Source of the DNA: Calvatia gigantea
Taxonomy: Eukaryota; Basidiomycota; Agaricomycetes; Agaricales; Lycoperdaceae
Assembly: GCA_025093985.1 (NCBI GenBank)
Contig: JACAAK010000002.1
Coordinates: forward strand, 620,001 to 684,000
Direction: 5' to 3'
DNA: 64,000 bases
The notes beneath the pieces were generated by a model, which saw only the letters and a program-made list of their open reading frames with translations, did not search any database and had not been told where the DNA came from. The translations under genes and the position numbers were made by a program. Positions 56,599-64,000 of the stretch are shown piece by piece; the stretch's first letter is position 1, and each line of letters starts with the position of its first letter.

Positions 56599-58288
56599 GC
56601 TATTGCGCCTTTAATATGAAGGGCCTAGTTTTAAGACGTTGAGCGATCACCAGTAACGCTCTTGTGTTCGTAATAAAAAACCAAAGGTTGGTAAAGTGCT
56701 AAAGTACCTTGGTAAGTGCGTAAAGGAGAAAGCTTGGAAATGCGAACCTGAAGGAAAGATTTATACGTTGTGAGCGTGATTGGGTGGAAGCCTCGCGGAA
56801 CCTGCACGCCGTCAACCACCTTACAGCTCTTATATCCCTTCTATAGGTGTCGCACGCTAGAGCCAGGTAGGAAGGCGGGAAATTAAGTGGCTCTTGTTTT
56901 GGAAAGAGGGTGCCGTATTTACGACGATAGGAAGAATTATGACAGGAGCTTGAGATAAACCAAACACCTAGAAGTGCATTTCGAGCGAACAGGTATGCGG
57001 AGAGATGTCGTAAAAGTCAGCGCATGGTGTGCGTTTATCAGGGTTGCGACAACCCACCCTATGGTTTATTGAGGGCGCATCAGTGCCGGTGAGGTGGAGT
57101 AAGTGGTCCAAACGAAAACATACCCTCATATCAAGCACTTGCAGTTCTCGGCCGATACAACTCTGGAATGGCAGAGACGTAGTTTCTCTGGGTTTGTAGA
57201 AGGTGTCTCTTGTGGCGGGTCAAGCCATCACGCGAAGTCTTGATGATGACGGGCGCGGAGTGAGCCCTGCAGCAGGTGCTTTGAAAGCCGAGATTAAACG
57301 AAGTACGTCAAAGAGAAGGGATACAGGGATGAATGAAAGACCAAGCTATCCGCACAAAAAGCGGTGGGCCACGACAACCGTGGAGAGCATCGAGCACGAG
57401 TTTTGCTTGTTCAATAGGGGGCGTAGGTGGAACAATAAAGAGGACAATACTGGAAGGTTTACTTTCGCCAAACGACCTGGAACGTCTTGGACATTTCCAT
57501 ATTTGCCAATGAGGGCAGGGAAGTGCCGGGAATATATTCAAAGGTAGTGCCAAATTTCGCGAGCTTATCGTAAGTACGCCATTAGGTATTAAAAGAAATA
57601 GGCGAACGAATAACAGTGTCCCAGTCGTTTCTTGGACCTGCTCGGAGACGGGGAAGAAAGGAAAAGAAAAACCCAAGTCTGCAGCCCCGTGAATACATTG
57701 TCACCCGCACATAGGGGGGAACGCACCTCTTACATCCACTATTGCGTTGACATGAAGTTCCGGTCCTTGATTCTCTGTTTATTCTCCGCTCTTCGCTTCA
57801 CCCTTTCAGCCTTCCCTCCTGGTCCGTCTTCGGCATAAACTCTCGGTTGCAGAATCGTCCATAACCACTCTGGGTACTTCTCGTCTGCCTGAGCAAGCAC
57901 AGGCGCTTGTCCTTTCAGAAAATTAACCCCCTCGATTTTTGTGTCTGGTACACATGACGATAATGGCGTGGAAGGTCCTAGTATGACAGTCAGCTTGCTT
58001 GTTGTATCTCAAAGCACAGATTCGTGCACCTGAAGCAGGTTTTTTAGGGAAAGCCCCGGCGTACGCGGCGGCGTTGGAAGCATGGCGACGCGTAACAGGG
58101 ACCAGAGAGCGCGAAGGCCGATGCAGAACACGGAGAAGGGTCATTTTTGGTGTGACGTACCGGGAGTCGGGGCTGTAACGTAGGATGTCACGGTCCGCTG
58201 CGTTCTGTCACGAGCATGTGGCAGGTTCGAAACTACGCTTGAGTACTCATTTCAATCTAGATCTTAAGCAGAGACATAGGAACCTGTG
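56599..58288. other. Intergenic stretch, no gene seen
   Basis: About 1.7 kb between the minus-strand F-box gene and NACHT-E. Frames up to about 120 codons occur on both strands without domain or splice support. No repeat shared with the NACHT cluster was noticed. Confidence 0.5.
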
Positions 58289-61106
58289 CTACGAGACAAG
58301 AGATACAGGAGTATTTATTGGAAACCATGTCCGCTCCACATCCTTCACCAAAGGCAGATAGTACCTCACCACAGGTTCAATCCCCTGTTTGTCCTCGGGT
58401 GTCAATATCACAGCACACCGTCGAGAGGGGTCTGATCCGACAATCAGAACCCTCGCAGGGGATGACCAAAGGTTTTTTTTGAGCTGTAGGAAATTTGCAA
58501 AAAATTCTGTCTTGGAGAGCAATTGTTTCTCGAAATATTGTTGGTATTGTTTACCGGAATGGATGCCTATATCTTGGGAAGCACCGGGGTCAGTAGTATA
58601 GTACCCCCAGAGATGGGGCTTCGTCCGAAAAAAGGTAGAAGTCTTTGTGTTGTCGACCCAATCCACGTCGAACTCTTCGGGGGGGAGCTCTCCTTCGACA
58701 ACTCTGTTCCACAAAGGGGGGAAGGACTAGAAATTGAGGTGAGCACTGAAGGTGTGTACCTAAAACAAGGAGTTATGACTTACACCACCCGCAATCCAAT
58801 TCATCAGATTCACAAATCCGAGTGCATCACTAACATCAAAGGCACTGAAGTCAAGCCCCTCAAAAACGTCAAGAAATTCTCCCAGTTCTGCTTCATGATT
58901 TGATGTGTTCCATTTTGTGAACATTATGGGAACGACTTGATACCAGTTCTGCTTGACTTCACGGAGGAGCTGTACGTTCAGGTCTGTTTCCGTGGGGGGA
59001 GCCCAGGAGAGAGGGATCGTGGCTGGGTCTTTCCTGGCTGGGAAGAAATCAAGTTGTTGTCGAATGCTCTGAAAAATAGACGAACCTTTGTCTAAAACAA
59101 GCGTCAATTTTTGTATGTAGCACTGAGATTTTTTGATACATTGCTTGCCCATATCGAGCCAGAATCGCTTTGAGCGGTGGGAGTTTACGAGATAGTCACT
59201 GAATGATTTGTGGAGGAAGCGAAGCGGTCGTTTATTTGCTTCTTGAGGCTGGGGAATTGCGAGGACTGAATGGAGGCGTTGAAGTGTACTGTATACCACA
59301 TTCTGCTTCATGTCCAGGATATTCGCCATCAACATTAACGAAATGGACGGGGAAGGTCCTTTCAAAAGGTGGAATCCAAGAATTCGGTGTAATGTGGGAA
59401 TTGACGTTCCAGAGACGGTGAGGAGAATGTGCGTGTAGAGTGCATCTAGCGAGGCGAATGGGTTATCTTCATATTCCTCCCACCTGTGTTGCTCGAGCAT
59501 AAGGAAAAGGGCATCCAGCTGGCTGACAGGATCTCCATATAAGGAGTCACCACCAAGAAAGCTAAGCACTGTTGTTGCATAGATGAACGACCCGCCCGCA
59601 GCCCGCGCAATTACAAGAAACTGCCGCTCCGAGGGCCACTGTGATCCAAGAGGTATGACATCGATGAACTGGTCCCGGATTCGGGCGAATCCTCCGCGAA
59701 GGTAACGTTCGACGTCCTCACAAGCTTTCGAGCCATCTATGGGGACTTCGACTATTTCAACTTCAAAAGGCGCAAATGCGCGCTGTAAATGATGTTCCGG
59801 GCGACTGGAGATCGCCCAAAGAAGAGGAGAGGTCGGGAGGCGACGGGTAAAAGAGGCGATAAGCGTTACCAGCTCGCATTGAGCTTGTTCATCCTCACAT
59901 TCGTCCAATCCATCGATTAGTATTAATCGGCTCCGCTCCTCGTCGAGTTCGATCGTTGAGAATGGCTCATCAATCAGCTTCTGAAACTGTTGTTTCATGG
60001 ATTTGTTCGGTACACTGGGGTCCGAGTCGATAAGTTCCGACACATAATCCCGATAATGTGGAATACGAATGGCCAACTGATAGGCCAGAGTAGGTATGAC
60101 ACAGTGGGGGTTTGCACGGTCATTCGTTTTGGAGAAGAAGAGGGTTGCACCGAGGGTGATGGAACTCCCTCTCATTTCCGCAATGGTTTGCATAATTGCG
60201 GATTTCCCAGCACCAGCAGGCCCGCGTAACCAGAGCAAGCATCGCTGGTGCTCGGGACTGGTTGACCACGCCTCGATCCGCCCGATGATATCTAGGCGAG
60301 TTCCGGGGTGGCATCGTGGTGGTGTTTCTCTTGCCGAAGAGTCGTACTCCGCCTCAACGAGACTATGTTGAGCGAGCTCTTGCATGGCTGATAGGACAAC
60401 ACTTTAGTAACGAGTGGGTATGGGGGTCACAAAATACTGACCATGGTTTTTGGCGTCCACATGCCAGACGTGATTTGTGTGTGTGCTAGTGTCATAAAAC
60501 ATTGGATTGCTTATTGTAAAATTCTGGGCGGAGTGGAAGAGGCCGGCGTGGGTACATAATTGTAACTGAGGTTCTGGGGATGAGGTTGGTGGTGTGGGGA
60601 GAAGTGCTGGGCTGGTTTGATGGGAGGAAAGGGGGGGAGAGGCTGTTCTGTTCCCATTGGCTATTTTACATTATGGCTCGAAGGCGTACAAGATATAAAT
60701 GGTAGACCCACAACTCACCATTTGCGTTACCCTGCTGGCCTTGACCTCTTCTGTGATACTGAGTTCTCTGATGTTTGAGATTGCCCTTCGGGAGTCTGGT
60801 TGGCGGATGTCGAATCCCAAATGAGGTAGCCGAAGTGAGACCAAGACTTTTGGAGGGTGGCCCAACTGCCTGAGCCCCTTGTGCGGGTTTGCTGACTTCC
60901 AAGGATTTAGCCGACCAAATTCCTCGTGCCCCAGCTGCTTGACCCCCTCGCCTTTTTGCTGGCCGGTTTGGTGCTGGGGACGACCTCGGGCTAGGTGGTT
61001 GGGTGAGAGATTGCGGTACATCGTCTGACCTCCGCTTTGTGCCTCGTGACACTCCTTCAGGCTGAGCACGAACTCGGGCCTTGATCGATATTGGATTGGT
61101 GCACAT
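58289..61106 (-). CDS. NACHT-E: intact NACHT STAND protein
   Basis: Minus-strand model of four exons: 61,106-60,719; 60,660-60,442; 60,387-58,784; 58,726-58,289, which sum to 883 codons (882 residues). The N-terminal exon is basic and Pro/Ser-rich with two clusters, GTKRRSDD and RPAKRRGG. Exon 2 holds AGLFHSAQNFTISNP, the same short block that precedes the NACHT exon in the other copies, and ends at the same phase-1 junction. The NACHT exon has PPRCHPGTR, P-loop GPAGAGKS (about residues 257-264), LILIDGLDECED, SRPEHHLQ and HKSFSDYL. The C-terminal domain is more diverged (LGFVNLMNWIAGG|SFPPLWN across the last intron). It lies 20 kb from the cluster on the other strand, so it is an older relative rather than a recent tandem copy. 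Confidence 0.86.
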
Positions 61107-61323
61107 CTTGGGGCATGAGGGTGGGGGAAGAGAAAGGCACGACTCGCAAGAGCCCGGTGATCAAATATGTATATTCCCTCCTGCGGTTGCTCAGCATCTC
61201 GACATTGCTCAACTACTGGAATACCCGCCTTAGGATGGTCCAGTCACTGGTGGCCGGTGGCCCCTGGTAGGGTTGAACTGCATGATAGTGAAGTATGCTT
61301 GTTTTCATGGTCTACCTCAGGCG

Positions 61324-62700
61324 TCACATGACTACTGTATGAAAGTTGGGAAACACAAGCTCCTCCTCAACTGTTCTCCGAACCACATCCTGAATGAACC
61401 TTTCGACCCTCGTTACATTTTTTAGTACATGTTTATCCGCCTGCCCAATCTCGCTTTCAATAAATATTGAAGGCAATAACCGCTGACCAATAGGCAAAAC
61501 AGGCCTTGCGGGCCGATTGTATGTCACAGGGTTGTACCCCAGGGGGTTCTTGGCACCAAGCGGAGCTGTCGTGTTCGTATTAACACTGGATGAGGAAAGC
61601 GCCGCACCCCCACTGGGCCCTCCGAGGCCTGGAACTCCCGTAATCACGGAGGCTTCGAGTTCTGGAGGAGCAGCTGTATGATTGCCGTCTTTCATAGCCC
61701 CACCCACTCCTTCGCCGGGAGAACTGCTTGAATTCAGAGACGAATTCGATCCTGTGCCCATGTTCGACATCCTTCGTACGCCAGCTGGCCCATACGGATC
61801 GAGGTCATCAAGGATACATATATGCACTCGTTTTCGCTCGCCTTCGTATGCCACGGCGAGTTCTCCGTTAAACACCAAACCGGTGATAGACAGTCGAATG
61901 GGGAGGGACATAAACATGGGGGACGGGTAATTGATGAGTAACGATGTTTGTAACGAGATGCGTAAGTTTGAGTGCCAGTTAACATGCAGGTGAAGTTGTA
62001 AATTAGGATGCGGGTTCTCCGGTAGCGGTGGGGCCTGCGGCGAAGGAGGACGGGACGAAGGATGAGGTGCGGCAGCGGAGGAAGGTGGTATATTCATAGA
62101 GCTGTTAACATCGCTATCTGGATTCTGCTGTGGATGATGATAACTCCGCGAAGGACTTGGTGCAGAAGATGTGTTCCCAAAAGCCGGGATGCTCGGAGCA
62201 GCGTAAGGTGAGTGCAGGCCATAGGCATCAAAACTCGGCGGTCGGCTCAGACCAGAGCTCCAAGGGTCCATGCCTGGCATCGCAACTCCAGAAAAATAGT
62301 CTCCAGTGCCCCCATACCCGTTGTACCGCACATGTGGAGGCAGGTATTGGTGGTGATAGCCTGTGCTTCCCAAGATCGTGGGGTCCAGTTTCACTCCCGC
62401 TCGTCGTGAAACCCACTCAAAACCTTCTTCGTCATCTATCCCAGTAGCAGTGACACCGCCTTCCGTGACTTTCACTGGCCCGTGATCTTCATCCTCATCA
62501 TCCTCCAAGAAATCGCGGTAAATGTCCCTCAAGTCCACAAGTTCCACATCCGGCGCATTTGAGCCAAAATCTAGTGATGCGACCTGCACGGGTCCGATAA
62601 AAGACGGCCTTTCGGTGTTTTCGAGTTGTCGATTAAGAATGTCGACAAGGTGGTTTGCAAGTGACGCGTCGAGTTTGAGCCAATCGAGGTCAATGGACAT
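61324..62700 (-). CDS. MDM12: Mdm12, ER-mitochondria tether (ERMES) subunit
   Basis: A single frame of 458 residues starting MSIDLDWLKLDASLANHL. The N-terminal block (RPSFIGPVQVASLDFG, VELVDLRDIYRDFLEDD), the middle lipid-tube part (LQLHLHVNWHSNLRISLQ, YPSPMFMSLPIRLSITG, RVHICILDDLD) and the C-terminal block (LPSIFIESEIGQADKHVL) are those of Mdm12, an SMP-domain protein. It binds Mmm1 and Mdm34 and moves phospholipids between ER and mitochondria. Two low-complexity insertions, a Ser/Pro-rich one around residues 150-230 and one near the C-terminus, are usual in fungal versions. It lies in tandem with the YND1-like gene upstream, about 80 bp apart. Confidence 0.93.
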   Translation of the reverse strand: MSIDLDWLKLDASLANHLVDILNRQLENTERPSFIGPVQVASLDFGSNAPDVELVDLRDIYRDFLEDDEDEDHGPVKVTEGGVTATGIDDEEGFEWVSRRAGVKLDPTILGSTGYHHQYLPPHVRYNGYGGTGDYFSGVAMPGMDPWSSGLSRPPSFDAYGLHSPYAAPSIPAFGNTSSAPSPSRSYHHPQQNPDSDVNSSMNIPPSSAAAPHPSSRPPSPQAPPLPENPHPNLQLHLHVNWHSNLRISLQTSLLINYPSPMFMSLPIRLSITGLVFNGELAVAYEGERKRVHICILDDLDPYGPAGVRRMSNMGTGSNSSLNSSSSPGEGVGGAMKDGNHTAAPPELEASVITGVPGLGGPSGGAALSSSSVNTNTTAPLGAKNPLGYNPVTYNRPARPVLPIGQRLLPSIFIESEIGQADKHVLKNVTRVERFIQDVVRRTVEEELVFPNFHTVVM

Positions 62701-62782
62701 CGCAGTTTAAAGACGAGAATAAAAATCACATGACTTGTAATTACATTCCCTTGAAGAAAATAACATTCCATCGTTAACTAAT

Positions 62783-64000
62783 TTACTTCCGTGAAAAGAG
62801 ATTACTACTAGCTCGAGACACTGGGGGTCGTTGTGCTAGACTAGCGAGGTTTACTTGGGAGGAGTTTCGCGACCGTGACGTCAACAGTTGTTGCCCATCA
62901 TCGACAATTGTCCCTGGTCCGGGGGACGAACCACGAGAGATATTATAGCGTGTCGAGCTCACGAGCGTAGGGGCGTTGTCCAAGGCTGAACCGTTCACAT
63001 GCACGGGTGTGGAGGACGCCCTTGGCATAGATTTTGAAGGAGTAAATGACCGGAGATGAGGCAGCGGATGTGCATGACCATTTCTTGCCGAACCCGAATT
63101 TGAGAGAAACCTCCGGATCCATGAAGCTGTCGGGGATGACGGTGAGGGTAGGCCGTTGCCGTTCAGCCTTCCCTCTTCTAATAAATCCCCATATGCATCT
63201 CGTTTCCCTCGCACAAACCTCAAACATCCGGCTCGTAACTGCCGTCTGAGGGGATACACGGCGAGGAATAATATGAAAAAGATAGCCATCCAGAATAGCA
63301 ATAACACAGGTGAGAATCCCAGGGATTTCCGTGTAAGAGAAGAAGGAAGATGCGGCGTCAACTTGTCCTCAATGTCGTGTAATGACGAGAAAAATGGCCG
63401 GATAGGTTTCATTGGCGATTCATCGTAGTCCTCGATGTCGTCAATTGGGTCCACAAGGGGCTTCGACCCCTTCTTCGGTAAAGGAACCTCTTTACTAGCC
63501 TCCAACACCATTTTGCCTAGTGTCCAGCTAATGGCGATGTCGCCGACAGTATCCAGGGACTGGAATGTTGGTGGTTTGCCCAACCCCTTCTTCTCCGCCT
63601 GCTCCACTACCTCCTCGCCCGCTGTCGTACTGTTTCCTCCGGGATCCACAATCCGTGGCATCTCAAGGCCATTGTGCAAGACATTGGCGATCCAAGCTGC
63701 TTTGAAGCACTGCATTTGCAATCTCGGGAGCTCAACTTGCGGACCCCATACCCCCAGTTCTACCACCTTTCCATCCTTAACCACCTCGCCATCGCCTCCT
63801 AAATGATGCTTCATCTGGGACTCCTCGTGCTGCTTCAGGATCCCTTGCCAATCCCGCCCGCAAAACTCAGACGCTGCACGTTCGTACTGAACGAAATCAT
63901 ACGCGCCGCCCAGTCCAAAGATATGTTCCGAGGAATACCAATACTCCGAGACCCCAATGAAATGTGACACGGAAAAGTCGATGGGAGGGACATGGATTCC
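62783..64000 (-). CDS. YND1: YND1-like Golgi apyrase (GDA1/CD39 family), 5' part outside the window
   Basis: The frame is open to the window edge, so the start lies beyond 64,000. Visible is the C-terminal part of the nucleotide phosphatase domain, with SHFIGVSEYWYSSEHIFG, SEFCGRDWQ and LPRLQMQCFKAAWI. A single membrane helix follows (SPVLLLFWMAIFFILFLAVY), then a Ser/Pro-rich cytosolic tail ending in SRASSNLFSRK. The helix after the catalytic domain and the long tail fit the Ynd1-type apyrase, which hydrolyses nucleoside di- and triphosphates in the Golgi lumen during glycosylation, rather than Gda1, whose helix is N-terminal. The four N-terminal apyrase blocks are not in the window. Confidence 0.85.
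   Translation of the reverse strand, partial: GIHVPPIDFSVSHFIGVSEYWYSSEHIFGLGGAYDFVQYERAASEFCGRDWQGILKQHEESQMKHHLGGDGEVVKDGKVVELGVWGPQVELPRLQMQCFKAAWIANVLHNGLEMPRIVDPGGNSTTAGEEVVEQAEKKGLGKPPTFQSLDTVGDIAISWTLGKMVLEASKEVPLPKKGSKPLVDPIDDIEDYDESPMKPIRPFFSSLHDIEDKLTPHLPSSLTRKSLGFSPVLLLFWMAIFFILFLAVYPLRRQLRAGCLRFVRGKRDAYGDLLEEGRLNGNGLPSPSSPTASWIRRFLSNSGSARNGHAHPLPHLRSFTPSKSMPRASSTPVHVNGSALDNAPTLVSSTRYNISRGSSPGPGTIVDDGQQLLTSRSRNSSQVNLASLAQRPPVSRASSNLFSRK

Noticed and set aside
58190..58260. Possible tRNA around GCAGGTTCGAAAC
   Set aside because: The TTCGAAA loop is present but the flanking arm bases do not pair, and no matching acceptor, D or anticodon arms could be drawn.
60666..61069. Second overlapping minus-strand frame at the NACHT-E N-terminus
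   Set aside because: The frame starting at 61,106 splices in phase into the block AGLFHSAQNFTISNP and the NACHT exon; the other frame does not.

Overview
The window looks like a stretch of an Agaricomycete (mushroom-type Basidiomycota) genome. This rests on many very short GT-AG introns (about 49-70 nt), several F-box genes of basidiomycete style, a family of NACHT P-loop proteins carrying the basidiomycete block PPRCHPGTR, and fungal anchor genes: MDM12, a YND1-like apyrase, an SCD6/LSM14 homologue and ATP18. I do not name a species.

Layout. 1-9.5 kb: no gene I can support, a few small inverted or direct repeats. 9.5-12.8 kb: a minus-strand CCCH zinc-finger / coiled-coil gene, divergent from a NACHT gene. 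12.8-38.2 kb: a NACHT gene nursery and graveyard. It contains NACHT-A (13.7-17.6, broken), a C-terminal remnant (20.6-21.4), NACHT-B (22.8-25.4, intact), an N-terminal remnant (26.3-27.5), NACHT-C (28.2-32.1, broken, its 3' half stripped of CpG) and NACHT-D (35.5-38.2, intact). The small mitochondrial gene ATP18 sits inside it at 34.4 kb. About 1 kb at 17.7-18.7 kb is homopolymer-exploded sequence, most likely an assembly defect. 39.4-43.4 kb: a 1,271-residue NB-ARC/TPR NLR whose mature N-terminus would be identical to the first 11 residues of histone H3. 45.9-56.6 kb: three F-box-type genes (one with a frame break), a basic Q/P-rich protein, SCD6 and a small membrane protein. 58.3-61.1 kb: NACHT-E, minus strand, intact. 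61.3-64 kb: MDM12 and the 3' part of a YND1-like apyrase, minus strand.

The most unusual element is the H3-tail NLR at 39,448-43,430. An in-frame stop lies 15 nt upstream of its ATG, and there is no splice acceptor between that stop and the ATG, so the H3-identical peptide is the true N-terminus of the open frame. The neighbouring NACHT proteins and remnants all carry paired basic clusters resembling bipartite nuclear localisation signals in their variable N-terminal exons, and all join the NACHT exon at one conserved phase-1 intron. Taken together the locus looks like a rapidly evolving cluster of STAND/NLR sensors, possibly acting in the nucleus, in which one member displays a histone tail. 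The nuclear role and the decoy idea are inference.

Gene models for NACHT-B, NACHT-D, NACHT-E, ATP18 and the H3-tail NLR were assembled by hand from splice sites; in each the summed exon length is a multiple of three with no internal stop.
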